DNA of 64,000 bases from Timonella sp031979385. Lineage in GTDB: Bacteria > Actinomycetota > Actinomycetes > Actinomycetales > Cellulomonadaceae. The position numbers and the translations under genes are program-made. Numbering within the stretch: the stretch's first letter is position 1; each line of letters begins with the position of its first letter. A model generated the notes under the pieces. It was not told where the DNA came from and made no database searches. It worked only from the letters and a program-made list of their open reading frames with translations. Shown piece after piece: positions 6,989 to 15,695 of this stretch. The stretch lies in the NCBI GenBank assembly GCA_031979385.1, contig DALZEF010000010.1, positions 1 to 64,000 on the forward strand. The letters are read 5' to 3'.

Positions 6989-7540
6989 TCATCCTGCTAG
7001 ATAGAGGACTGTACCGCTGACAGCGGTTCGAGCAGAACTCGAGGTGTTAACAAACGAAACCACCCCCGCGGTAGAGACATAAGCCTGCACGGGTCCATTT
7101 GAGACAAAACCCATTCCTCTGGCAGTCATGCCCGGTGAGGGTATCCCAGAGGGAAGATTGGCTAGACCGTAATAGGCTCCATTTCCTGCGGACGGAATAG
7201 TCGTGTAGTCGAAACGCACCTCTACCTGCATCCCCACACGCCGTGCGCGACAAAACCCTGTAAAACCCGAGGCAACGGGCGTGCAATTGACCCATCCGGT
7301 GTCTGAATGGGCTATCGTCCAGGTGCCGTTGAGGCGTACATAATATGCCTTCTCGGATTCGACGTAGCAGACCTCACCATCATCAGGGTTTGGGTTGGCT
7401 GCGTTACGGGCTGCGAGCGTCGCATAGCGCTGGATGACGGTCTTCTCGATGGCGTTACCCAGCTCGAGAAGATCTGCGGGAACGTCGTTGGAGACGCCAG
7501 GATCCGGGATTGGAAATCCTTGTAGTTCAGTTTGTGCCAT
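6989..7540 (-). CDS. Tail fibre / receptor-binding protein, currently expressed version
   Basis: A 183-aa protein in the tail-tip module. Residues 1-61 are a constant N terminus that should attach to the tail. The EKAYYVRLNG segment coincides with the right inverted repeat, and the remainder is the exchangeable domain (VNCTPVASGFTGFCRARR onward), ending 14 bp from the silent alternative on the other strand. It should decide which surface structure the phage recognises. Its start overlaps the upstream small gene by 14 nt. Confidence 0.75.
   Translation of the reverse strand: MAQTELQGFPIPDPGVSNDVPADLLELGNAIEKTVIQRYATLAARNAANPNPDDGEVCYVESEKAYYVRLNGTWTIAHSDTGWVNCTPVASGFTGFCRARRVGMQVEVRFDYTTIPSAGNGAYYGLANLPSGIPSPGMTARGMGFVSNGPVQAYVSTAGVVSFVNTSSSARTAVSGTVLYLAG
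7325..7356 (-). repeat. Inverted repeat, right crossover site of tail-fibre switch
   Basis: The exact reverse complement of 6649-6680 (32 of 32 bp). It lies within the coding frame of the fibre gene, so recombination exchanges everything downstream of codon ~62 while keeping the frame. Confidence 0.85.
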
Positions 7541-7754
7541 GATCGGTGGCCTCTCTGGGTGGTTCTGGATAGTCCACGCTGGTTGCGTAGACAGCGGTTT
7601 CGGTCAGGGTTAGGGCTTTGACGGTTTCGGGGTTGTAGCCGAGGTCCTGGCAGATCCGGGCAAAGGAAAAGCCCACCGGGGTGTCCGGCGGGCTTTCGCT
7701 CGATTCGTCTGGTGTCTCTTCGGGTAGAGAGTCGGGGTCTTCGCTGTTTGTCAT
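7527..7754 (-). CDS. Small acidic tail-module protein, unknown function
   Basis: A 75-aa protein whose first 27 residues are Pro/Glu/Ser/Asp-rich, followed by GFSFARICQDLGYNPETVKALTL. It begins 9 bp after the preceding tail protein and overlaps the fibre start, so it is part of one translational unit. I recognise no domain. A fibre chaperone or small tip component is possible from position only. Confidence 0.6.
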   Translation of the reverse strand: MTNSEDPDSLPEETPDESSESPPDTPVGFSFARICQDLGYNPETVKALTLTETAVYATSVDYPEPPREATDHGTN

Positions 7755-7763
7755 GGGTCCTCC

Positions 7764-8552
7764 TTAGATCGGTACGGAATACGTGATTGTGGCTTGGATG
7801 CCACTGACGTGGGCGAGAGCGTAGGTGTACCAGGGAGATAGCAGAACGCCTTTGGCGGTACCTGCGGCGAGGCCGAGTGCGATGTCGGAGTTGATTGGGA
7901 CTTGGTAGTAGCGTGGCTGTGCCTCGATGTACATGTCGGCGCTGTCGTCCGCCCACCAGGACGGTGGGCCGCTCGGCAGCGCACTATAGCTGTGCGCACC
8001 GACGTCTAGCCCGGTGAAAGGTTCCCAATTCAATCCGAGTGCAGCCGATACTGTGAGATATCCGGACTCGATAGTTGCGCCCGATGGAATGTCAGTGGGA
8101 CGTGGTAGTTCTACCGCCGTGTAAAAGTGCTTGTACATGGACGGCATGCCCGGCACCTCAGTCCACAAGCCCACGCGAGATTGCCCGGTAGATCCTATTT
8201 GAGACCATGAGTAGATCGAGTCTCGCTCGATCGCTTCGCATTCCCACATGCGGCCGGCGGTCACGGTGGCTTCGCCGTAAGCGCGTGGGCGCTCACGTAG
8301 ATCGAGGGAGTTGCGTCCTAGTACCCACCAGCCAGATCCAATGGCGATCAGGCCGACGAAGTCGTCGACTTGTGGCGTGTATGTGTCGAACCATCTGATT
8401 CCAGTGAGCAGGATGGGTTCGTTCGGGTTGCCGGGGTTGATATCCACGGTCAGGGATTTAGCGCCCTCATCGATGGCAGTGACCACACCGAGCCGGGAAA
8501 TAGCGGCTTGTTTCCCGGCAACTGTGCCGATCGCTTGGACCAGATCAGACAT
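7764..8552 (-). CDS. Minor tail / tail-tip protein
   Basis: A 262-aa protein. An N-terminal section (res ~15-80: SRLGVVTAIDEGAKSLTVDI and VGLIAIGSGWWVLGRN) reads like the small beta-barrel of tail-tip or baseplate proteins. The remainder is Gly/Trp-rich and may be a carbohydrate-binding domain. It overlaps the upstream hub-like gene by 8 nt. The assignment rests mainly on gene order between hub and fibre. Confidence 0.6.
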   Translation of the reverse strand: MSDLVQAIGTVAGKQAAISRLGVVTAIDEGAKSLTVDINPGNPNEPILLTGIRWFDTYTPQVDDFVGLIAIGSGWWVLGRNSLDLRERPRAYGEATVTAGRMWECEAIERDSIYSWSQIGSTGQSRVGLWTEVPGMPSMYKHFYTAVELPRPTDIPSGATIESGYLTVSAALGLNWEPFTGLDVGAHSYSALPSGPPSWWADDSADMYIEAQPRYYQVPINSDIALGLAAGTAKGVLLSPWYTYALAHVSGIQATITYSVPI

Positions 8553-9675
8553 TGGCTCTCACATCCCTGGTACGTAGTGTGAAGCTTCCGCCAGCGCGCA
8601 GCGGGATGGTCAGTGAGTCGATGATGTGTTGGCGTGCGTTGGCCGCCGCGGGCGTGAGATCGGGGACGACGAGCACGGTGTCGCCCGCCTCGAGCGCAGG
8701 GTTGGGGATGGTGGACAAGTCCATGCCGGCAGAGATGCCGACGCGCTTAGCGAGTTCGGTCTGCCCTACGGCGTGCGCCTGGCTTACGGTTGTGACTGCC
8801 GGGTTATCGATATAGTCAGGGACTTTTCCGTACGCTCCGGCGTCTGGGTCACCCCAGCGTGTGAGGGATGAGGGGTGGTTGTCGTAGACCACGCCTTGCA
8901 AGGGTAGATAGTCTCCGGACGGGCTTTCACCTCGTACGATGATGGCGTTTGCGACGCCTTCACGTGATTGGGATGACGCTCCATCGGTGAGGGTGCCACC
9001 TAAGCCAGCTTTGATCGTCCACACAGGCGCAGACGTGAGGGATGGTGCGTCTGTGATGATGAAGCGGCCCTCCCCGTCACAGTAGACGACGCAGGAGATG
9101 GCTTGCGCGATTTTCTCGATGGCTCCCCACCGATCCCTGTCCTCCACAAAAGCCGGTACACGTGCGTTCTTCCTCGTCTCGACGCTGATCTCGGCTTGAG
9201 GCAGCGTTTCTCGGATAATCGTGCTGATGAGCGCGATAGCCGAAGGCCCTTGAATGGTGCGTGCGTGGAGGAAAGTGTCGTCGACCACGAACGCTTCGCG
9301 TGAGGTTCCGGTGATCGTGACATCCGCACCGGTTGAGGTCACGTCTGGGACTTCATCGACGCGGAACACGCCGAGTGGCACCCACTCGATGGTTTTGTCT
9401 GGGAAGACTAGACCCTGCCTCACATGCACCTGGTGTCCGTTCGTTCCCACCAGATCGCGGAGGTCATGGTCGGTGTAGTCGCCACCCTGCACAATAGGCG
9501 GCAGAGTGAGGGATAGTTTGCGTCGTACAGGTGAGGCGAAATCCACGGTGATCGTTCCATCGGTGAACGGCAGGTTCGCGTGGACTGGTTGCCCGCCTTT
9601 GGTGACTCGAATCTGAGTGGTCACCGAGTGCGGCGTGGGGATTGTTTCGAGGTACTGCGTTGAGACTGGATACAT
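8545..9675 (-). CDS. Tail-tip hub-like minor tail protein
   Basis: A 376-aa protein. Its features match the gp27/Tal-type hub proteins of actinobacterial siphophages (DUF5047-like): a first domain with repeated beta strands (VRRKLSLTLPP, WVPLGVFRVDEV), then a central SALALISTIIRE-type helix and VVYCDGEGRFIITD. It should form the ring through which DNA leaves the tail. The gene starts 3 bp after the distal-tail-like gene stop. Confidence 0.7.
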   Translation of the reverse strand: MYPVSTQYLETIPTPHSVTTQIRVTKGGQPVHANLPFTDGTITVDFASPVRRKLSLTLPPIVQGGDYTDHDLRDLVGTNGHQVHVRQGLVFPDKTIEWVPLGVFRVDEVPDVTSTGADVTITGTSREAFVVDDTFLHARTIQGPSAIALISTIIRETLPQAEISVETRKNARVPAFVEDRDRWGAIEKIAQAISCVVYCDGEGRFIITDAPSLTSAPVWTIKAGLGGTLTDGASSQSREGVANAIIVRGESPSGDYLPLQGVVYDNHPSSLTRWGDPDAGAYGKVPDYIDNPAVTTVSQAHAVGQTELAKRVGISAGMDLSTIPNPALEAGDTVLVVPDLTPAAANARQHIIDSLTIPLRAGGSFTLRTRDVRANV

Positions 9676-9678
9676 GGT

Positions 9679-10485
9679 TTAGCGTCCCTGCGCTAACTCG
9701 AAGTACGTCAGGCCTGTCGCTTTCATGTCCGCGTACGTGGGATAGCGGGCAGTGAGGAGTGCGTAGCTGACACCAGCAACGCCGGCGGAATCTCCGGACG
9801 GACGCGTGGTCGCGGCAACCTCGATAGACCAGATGGCACCTTCTACGCCGTCCGCCTGTGCGAACAGAGCGCGTGAGACTTGCTTGATGAAGTACCAGCC
9901 TGCCTCGAACGGTGCGATCTTCGAGACGTGTTGTAGGAGCACGATGCGGCCTTTGCGGAAGGTGTTGGCGATCGCCGCGTCCTTGTCCGTGGTCAGGACT
10001 TGGAGTGTGAGTCCGAACTCGGTGGCGTCGCGGCCACCGTACACACCAACGCCCACGCCCTGCCCGCCAGCAACCTGGTAGATCCCTCCCTGGGTCGCGG
10101 AAATGACATCCGAAATAGCCTTTTGGTTGGCGTGGCTGGTCGCGTTCGGATCGCCTGCGAGTTTGAGCCAGATTCCCGGCTCCGCGCCCGTCGTGGGCAC
10201 ACTCAGAGACACGGTTTTCACGAGAACGTCAGCGGCAGAGTACCCACGCACCGTGTACGACACCACCGAGTCTAAGGGTGCTTCGTTGTCGGAGATGACG
10301 AGGAAGCCACCCACTGCGCGTGCATCGCCGCCACGGATTCGTACGGGTTGGCGGCCTTTACTGCGGTGGATCGTAATGCGCGAGACCTCTAAGGGCCATG
10401 CGGTGCCGAGGATCGTGAATCGTACGGACGCCCATCGTGTGTCGAATTCCGCGGTCACGATACCGTCTGGGTCTGTCACAGCCAT
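9679..10485 (-). CDS. Distal-tail-like minor tail protein
   Basis: A 268-aa protein directly after the tape measure gene, the standard place for the distal tail protein. The start ATG 10485 shares one base with the tape measure stop (TGATG), and GGGG lies seven bases upstream. The frame opens further upstream but would run inside the tape measure. The sequence is beta-rich with no catalytic motif (e.g. SRITIHRSKGRQPVRIRGGD, then GWYFIKQVSRALF near the C terminus). Confidence 0.65.
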   Translation of the reverse strand: MAVTDPDGIVTAEFDTRWASVRFTILGTAWPLEVSRITIHRSKGRQPVRIRGGDARAVGGFLVISDNEAPLDSVVSYTVRGYSAADVLVKTVSLSVPTTGAEPGIWLKLAGDPNATSHANQKAISDVISATQGGIYQVAGGQGVGVGVYGGRDATEFGLTLQVLTTDKDAAIANTFRKGRIVLLQHVSKIAPFEAGWYFIKQVSRALFAQADGVEGAIWSIEVAATTRPSGDSAGVAGVSYALLTARYPTYADMKATGLTYFELAQGR

Positions 10486-13400
10486 CAGTACCCCTTTCTG
10501 GCTGTGCTCACAGCCACTTTGATTTGCTTGTCCGCCACCGACGCCATTTCGGCTTTCATGTATTCGCCAGTCCACGGGTTTTGCACGTAAATATCAGGCA
10601 CACTCACGCTTATGTGCGGCGCAGGTGCGGGCATGGCGTACGGCTGCATGTTCGGTGTAGTGAGTGCAGGCAGGCGGTTAACCTGTCCACCATCCTTGAA
10701 TTGAGGTAGATCGTTCAGGAGTGCTTGACGGCGTAGCTGTGCCACGTTTCCATGTCCACCCGCTGCTTGGACCTCGCGGGCTGTCCACACATGCTCGCCA
10801 TTCGATCCCCACATCAGCACATCATCTGACGTACCGGTGCCGGGTCCCTCGATGGCTCCGCCCTTGGCTTTCGCGACGATCTTGCCGTTCTTGTCCTTCT
10901 TGAGCCCCAATGCTGACAAGATCGCGTTATCCGCGCTGGTCGCGAGTTTCTCGATGGTGTCGTTAACTTTTTTGATGGACGTTTCGATCTTGTCCACCTC
11001 GGCTTGAGCCTGGGTAACTCCGCCGTCGTAGCCCTTGATGGTGTTTTTGGTTGCCGATGCACCAGCCGCAGTCGTCCACTTGTCGATCTCGTTGTAAGCG
11101 CCGTTGAGTTTCTTTGCAGTGGCCGGATCAGCAAGTAGTGCGTCCGCGAGCAGTGTTCCGCCTTCGAGTCCTTCGTTTGCTATCTCAGCGAGGATGACGC
11201 CAGAGATGCCCAAGGCGGCGAGACGGTCCAGTTTCCCGGTGAAGGTCTTAAAGGCAGTCGCTTTTGCTTGCGCGTTCGCGAGAATGTCTTTCGCGGTGAC
11301 AGATGCTTTAGTGCCGGGAGTGATGACTTTCTCGTGCCAGACATCGCCAGCCTTGTTCGTCTTCTGAACAAGGGTCTCAACATCTTCTGTCGCGGCCTTG
11401 ATCGAGTCCGCAAGCTTGAACTCCCCGCCCAGCACACTCTTCACACCGGCTTGAATGTTCGCGAGTGTTTGAAGACGAGACTCAGCAGTCTTGAGTTGGG
11501 TGTCGAGTTCCTCTGCCTTGCCGTAGGCCTGCGTCAGATCCTTCTCAAGACGCTTGGCAGCCTTCCCCGCTGCTTCGCGGCGCTTCTTCGTCAGGTCCGT
11601 GTTGCGTGACTGGTCAAACAACTCATCGACAACACCCAGCGCGCTAGACAGCCCACCTGTCACCCGGTCTGCTATCTCACCGCGGCGAGAATCTACCGTC
11701 ACTTCACGAGAATCAGCCTTAAGGCGTGCGCGACGGGCTTTTTGCTCGTCGTGGTCCTTGCGAAGATCCGCGAGTTCTTTTTCTTCGGTTTTAAGCTGCT
11801 TCTTTTCTGCGTCGAGACGGCGTTTCGCGGCCTTCTTTTTGGTCCGGTTATCCTTCGTGCTGTCAATAGCGTCGTACCGTTTTTGCGCAGATTTAACGTC
11901 TTTTCTCGCGTCTTTCACGACAGTTTTTTGTCGCGTGACTCTCTTCTTCGCTGTCGCAACAGCCCTGTCAGCGACTGTGACAGCACCACCAGACGCGAAG
12001 GCTGGCAGGTCACCGGACAATGCGGCACGCCGCCACCGTTCGACACCCATGTGCCCGCCCATAGCCTGGACTTCACGGGCCGTGACGACGTGCTCACCGT
12101 TCGACCCCCACATCAGCACATCATCTGACGTGCCCGTACCAGGACCATGAATAGCACCGCCACTAGCACGAGCGATGGCGTTCCCCTTGCCAGAACTTAC
12201 CGTCTGTTCACGAGTCACGATGTTTGTCGTGATCGTTCGCCCATTAATGGAGTTGATCTTGTAGATCACGCCATCAAGCACGGATGACATGCGGTCATCA
12301 ACAGAGAGCGTCGTAGGTACTTCAGCAGGAATCAGGTTCAACTCGTCAGCAAGAGCTCGTGCCTCGTCCTTGTTGAGCCCCATCTGTTTCGCTACACCGA
12401 GGAACACCTTCCGTGATCGCTCCATAGCGGACTGTAGTTCACCCTCGGAAGCTCCTTGAGCGCGCATTGAATCCAGGAGCGCCCATGTCGATATCACGAT
12501 CTGATCAAGTTGAGCCTGGTTTGCTCGACCCTTATCAGTCGTTATATCGAGAGCATCACCACGCTTCAGTTCGGCTTCTGAGAAATCTTCACTCGCCTGT
12601 TTAGCTTTGTCCCGTGCGTCGTCAAAGGTCTGCTCGAGTTGACGTTCGGCATCGCGGAGTGAAAGCACACCGTCAACGAGACTCAACTGAGCCTTCCAGA
12701 GGTCTTCTGCAGCCTCGGCCTGCAGTTCGTACGCTTCGGCCACAGATTGAGACGCCGCCGCAACCTCATCAGATGCACGTGCGCCCTCTCCGAGCGCATC
12801 ATTCATTGCCTGCTGACGCTGTTTGGCTTCGTCCAGGCTCCCAGCTTGATCTTCAATAACATCGCGAAGATGCGCGGCCGCTTGCTGAGCTTCTTCCCAC
12901 TCCAAGCGATCGCCTTGGAAGTTTTTCAGATACTCACTAATCTGCCTTTCGGCTTCCTCCATCGCATCCGCGTTACCAAGAGCAGCATCAGTGACAAGGT
13001 CGAGGGCAATACCCATCTTTTCGGCTTCATCCAAAGCCGTTCTGCCTGCCCGATTGTGAAAGAATCCACGCTCAGCTTGGAGTGCCTGGACCGCCAACTC
13101 ACGAGTTTGGTTGGTGATTGCGCCTGTAGCACGGTCAAGTGAATCAGCGAACGATTCGACCTGTTGTTTTGCTTCGGCTTGCTTTGTCGCCCAGTGCATA
13201 ACGCCAGCAGTCGCGACAGTGAGAGTTGCGCCGATAACGCCAAAGGTGACCCCAACGGCCTTCCCCGAAATGTTGAGAGCATTGAGCGCTTTACGAGTGT
13301 CGTTGAAACCGATAACAAGTTTCCCGAGACCCGCAATGCCCAAGGCCGTGAGTCCGCCTGCTCCGGTAAGTAACAGGGCAGCCTGCTTGAGCGGATCCGG

Positions 13401-14861
13401 AAGGTCGTTGGCAGAATCGACAACTGCATCGATACCTTGCACGAGCGAGCGTAGCGGACCATCTGCTCCCTCACCCATGCTGATAAGCAGAGTTTCGAAG
13501 GAACCTCCAAGTCCTTCAAGGTCTCCCGCGAGATTATCTAGGCGAGTTCGCGCAACTTCAGCTGCATATCCCTGGTCGTTAACGGCGTCGATCCAGTACT
13601 GGATTCCATCGACGCCTTGGTCGTAAAGAGCGTTTGCGGCACGGACTGCATCTGATCCGAAGATCACGGCCATGGCCGCGTCACGTTGAGCTTGAGTCAT
13701 GGAGCCCATACCGGACTCAAGTTGACCAACGAGATTTGTTAGTCCAGCGAAGTTTCCTTGAGCGTCGTAGAGACTGAGCCCGAGTTCATCCATAAGCTTC
13801 TTTGCTTTAGATGACGGGTTTTGTAGTGACTGGAGCATCGTCTTCATGGATGTTCCGGCGTCACTTCCGAGCAACCCAACTGAGGCGAAGGCGCTCAATG
13901 CTGCAACGGTTTCTTCTAGACTCATGCCCATTGCTGAGGCGACGAGACCACCTTGCTGGAGAGCCTGTCCGAGGTCTTTAACGTCTCCCATCGCTTTGCC
14001 TGCACCGGCTGCGAGAAGGTCAGCTACGTGGCCGACATCCCTACCGGTTAGTTTGAATTGCGTCATCGCAATCGATGCAATGCCGGCGGCTTCCGCGACA
14101 CCAAGTTCACCAGCTGCGGCGAGGTCTAGTGATCCTGCGAGAGCACCAGAAAGTACGTCGGAGGCTGAGACACCAGCTTTCGAGAGTTCTTCGATTGCGT
14201 TTGCTGATTCACGGGCTGAAAATGCGGTGTCAGCGCCAGCATCAATGGCGGCTTGGCGTAGTTCATTGATCGATTCTCGTGCTTCGGAACCTGTTGCCTT
14301 CACACCAGACATGGCTTGATCGAACGAGGTGTGAACGGTGACTGCCGCGGCGGCAGCAGCGGTTAGCGCGAGCCCCAGTTTCCCTGCATCATTGGTGAGG
14401 GTTGAGAGCTCTGCAGAGTTGTCTTCAATCTTCTTGAACGCTGCCGCGATTCTCCCGGCAGATTGCTCGGTCTTGTTCGCGGTTTCTTGGGTCTGTTTCC
14501 CTAAACCCTCAACAGATTCAGACGCCTTCTTCGACGAGGACTGCGTCTTCTTGGAGGCTCCTTCAACAGCAGTGCCGATAGTGGAGGACGCGTGAGAGAC
14601 CTTCTTAGCGGTCTTTTCAGACTCGGTACCTACTTGCGCTGTAGCAGCCTTGGCTTTACCGGCAGAGGACGCAGTTTTATCGGCGGATCTACCTGCCTCA
14701 TCTCCCATGTCCTTGGCGGACTTGGTAACCCTCGATGCGGTCTTCTCGGTTTCCTTACCAAGATCCGTCATCGCGGTCTTGGCTTTGGCCGTACCGCGTT
14801 CGAAGTCTTGAGCACCTTCGAGGGTGAGTAGGGCAGCGAGTTTACCGACGATAAGAGCCAC
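10485..14861 (-). CDS. Tape measure protein, TP901 family
   Basis: A 1,458-aa tail-length ruler. Residues 1-150 are Lys/Ala/Ser/Thr-rich coiled coil. Residues ~165-400 carry the TP901 core (AFSARESANAIEELSKAGVS, then ALQQGGLVASAMGMSLEET). A hydrophobic patch follows near 490-560. Two copies of a ~60-residue unit (GPGTGTSDDVLMWGSNGEHV, then TAREVQA.GGH) lie near residues 905 and 1390. Start GTG 14861 is preceded by a 9-bp hairpin. The length predicts a tail of roughly 200 nm by the usual 0.15 nm per residue rule. Confidence 0.92.
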   Translation of the reverse strand: MALIVGKLAALLTLEGAQDFERGTAKAKTAMTDLGKETEKTASRVTKSAKDMGDEAGRSADKTASSAGKAKAATAQVGTESEKTAKKVSHASSTIGTAVEGASKKTQSSSKKASESVEGLGKQTQETANKTEQSAGRIAAAFKKIEDNSAELSTLTNDAGKLGLALTAAAAAAVTVHTSFDQAMSGVKATGSEARESINELRQAAIDAGADTAFSARESANAIEELSKAGVSASDVLSGALAGSLDLAAAGELGVAEAAGIASIAMTQFKLTGRDVGHVADLLAAGAGKAMGDVKDLGQALQQGGLVASAMGMSLEETVAALSAFASVGLLGSDAGTSMKTMLQSLQNPSSKAKKLMDELGLSLYDAQGNFAGLTNLVGQLESGMGSMTQAQRDAAMAVIFGSDAVRAANALYDQGVDGIQYWIDAVNDQGYAAEVARTRLDNLAGDLEGLGGSFETLLISMGEGADGPLRSLVQGIDAVVDSANDLPDPLKQAALLLTGAGGLTALGIAGLGKLVIGFNDTRKALNALNISGKAVGVTFGVIGATLTVATAGVMHWATKQAEAKQQVESFADSLDRATGAITNQTRELAVQALQAERGFFHNRAGRTALDEAEKMGIALDLVTDAALGNADAMEEAERQISEYLKNFQGDRLEWEEAQQAAAHLRDVIEDQAGSLDEAKQRQQAMNDALGEGARASDEVAAASQSVAEAYELQAEAAEDLWKAQLSLVDGVLSLRDAERQLEQTFDDARDKAKQASEDFSEAELKRGDALDITTDKGRANQAQLDQIVISTWALLDSMRAQGASEGELQSAMERSRKVFLGVAKQMGLNKDEARALADELNLIPAEVPTTLSVDDRMSSVLDGVIYKINSINGRTITTNIVTREQTVSSGKGNAIARASGGAIHGPGTGTSDDVLMWGSNGEHVVTAREVQAMGGHMGVERWRRAALSGDLPAFASGGAVTVADRAVATAKKRVTRQKTVVKDARKDVKSAQKRYDAIDSTKDNRTKKKAAKRRLDAEKKQLKTEEKELADLRKDHDEQKARRARLKADSREVTVDSRRGEIADRVTGGLSSALGVVDELFDQSRNTDLTKKRREAAGKAAKRLEKDLTQAYGKAEELDTQLKTAESRLQTLANIQAGVKSVLGGEFKLADSIKAATEDVETLVQKTNKAGDVWHEKVITPGTKASVTAKDILANAQAKATAFKTFTGKLDRLAALGISGVILAEIANEGLEGGTLLADALLADPATAKKLNGAYNEIDKWTTAAGASATKNTIKGYDGGVTQAQAEVDKIETSIKKVNDTIEKLATSADNAILSALGLKKDKNGKIVAKAKGGAIEGPGTGTSDDVLMWGSNGEHVWTAREVQAAGGHGNVAQLRRQALLNDLPQFKDGGQVNRLPALTTPNMQPYAMPAPAPHISVSVPDIYVQNPWTGEYMKAEMASVADKQIKVAVSTARKGY

Positions 14862-14922
14862 GACGCACCTGGCCTTCCTTGCATACTAGGGGTCGGCCAG
14901 GTGGGCCGCGAGGGAGTGTTAT

Positions 14923-15608
14923 TTACTTGTGGGTGGCGAGCCGGTGGACTCGCGAGGAATCAATATGCAGCAGACCTAAGACGAGGTCTCTGATGGCTGG
15001 CCAGTCGAGGCTGGTTGTGCTCCAGTGGACGGCGTAGTACTGGGCGAGGTCTTGGACGACGAGTGGCCAGTTTTCGAGGGCTTGGCGCCACGTGAACCCG
15101 CCGCTTTCTTGCTTGTTGGGGGCTTGTGGTCGGATGTCGCGGGGCGGGACTTTGTAGCGGGGGTAGATGCCGTTTTCGTCAGGTTCGCCAATGCCGTACT
15201 CTGCCCAGTCTTCAGGGGCAGCAAGGCTTTTGGGGCCTCACCATCCGCCACTACCGAGTACAGGGTTTCGAAGGCAGCATCGGCTGATTCTTCACCCATC
15301 GTCCAGTAGTACATGGCATAGATCGCCGCCTGATCGATGTGCGCCTCCGGAACGCCATCAGCGACCATTTGGGCGTAGACCTCGCTACCAAGCGAGATGG
15401 CGGCTAGGTTTGTTTCTGCGTGGTCTTGAACGCGGGCAATGTCTGCTTCATTGCTGTCCGCGCCACGGGCGGCGTTGATACCGAGCGCGATGAAGGACGC
15501 GAGGATGAGCCCGTTTTCCTTCGTGGGTGGCGGCACGTGATAGACGGTGCCGCCGAGTGGGATTTCGAGGTCTTTGACGAGATACTGGGTGAGGTTCTTG
15601 AACGCCAT
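14923..15608 (-). CDS. Tail assembly chaperone, -1 frameshift product (gpGT-like)
   Basis: A canonical slippery heptamer CCCAAAA lies at 15234-15228, phased C CCA AAA with the zero frame. Slipping one base back opens a frame of 101 codons to TAA at 14925-14923. It reads APEDWAEYGIGEPDENG and later WRQALENWPLVVQDLAQYY, a typical T domain that recruits the tape measure. The fusion is 127 + 101 = 228 aa. The T frame has no start of its own, so it is only reachable by frameshifting, as in lambda gpG/gpGT. Confidence 0.82.
14976..15608 (-). CDS. Tail assembly chaperone, unshifted product (gpG-like)
   Basis: A 210-aa protein starting MAFKNLTQYLVKDLEIPLGG at ATG 15608. It has an alpha-helical body to about residue 127 and a Ser/Thr/Lys-rich tail past the slippery site. 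It coats the tape measure during tail assembly and is absent from the virion. Location between the major tail protein and the tape measure, with an overlapping -1 frame, identifies it. Confidence 0.85.
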   Translation of the reverse strand: MAFKNLTQYLVKDLEIPLGGTVYHVPPPTKENGLILASFIALGINAARGADSNEADIARVQDHAETNLAAISLGSEVYAQMVADGVPEAHIDQAAIYAMYYWTMGEESADAAFETLYSVVADGEAPKALLPLKTGQSTALANLTKTASTPATKSRPATSDHKPPTSKKAAGSRGAKPSKTGHSSSKTSPSTTPSTGAQPASTGQPSETSS

Positions 15609-15651
15609 GATCGTGGCCTTTCTAAGGTGCGAGGTGTGAATCCAATGGGAT

Positions 15652-15683
15652 GGGTAGGGCACCCAAGGGCGGGTGCCCTACCC
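15652..15683 (-). terminator. 13-bp hairpin between major tail protein and chaperone
   Basis: Perfect arms at 15652-15664 and 15671-15683 (GGGTAGGGCACCC and complement) with a 6-nt loop. No U-run follows on either strand, so a strong intrinsic terminator is unlikely. It may protect the abundant major-tail mRNA end or act as a partial attenuator. Confidence 0.5.
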
Positions 15684-15695
15684 GGTGGGAGAAGG

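Noticed and set aside
6649..7356. Phage Int as the invertase through similarity of the repeats to the att core
   Set aside because: I compared the 32-bp repeat with the tRNA-Val core; no meaningful similarity was found.
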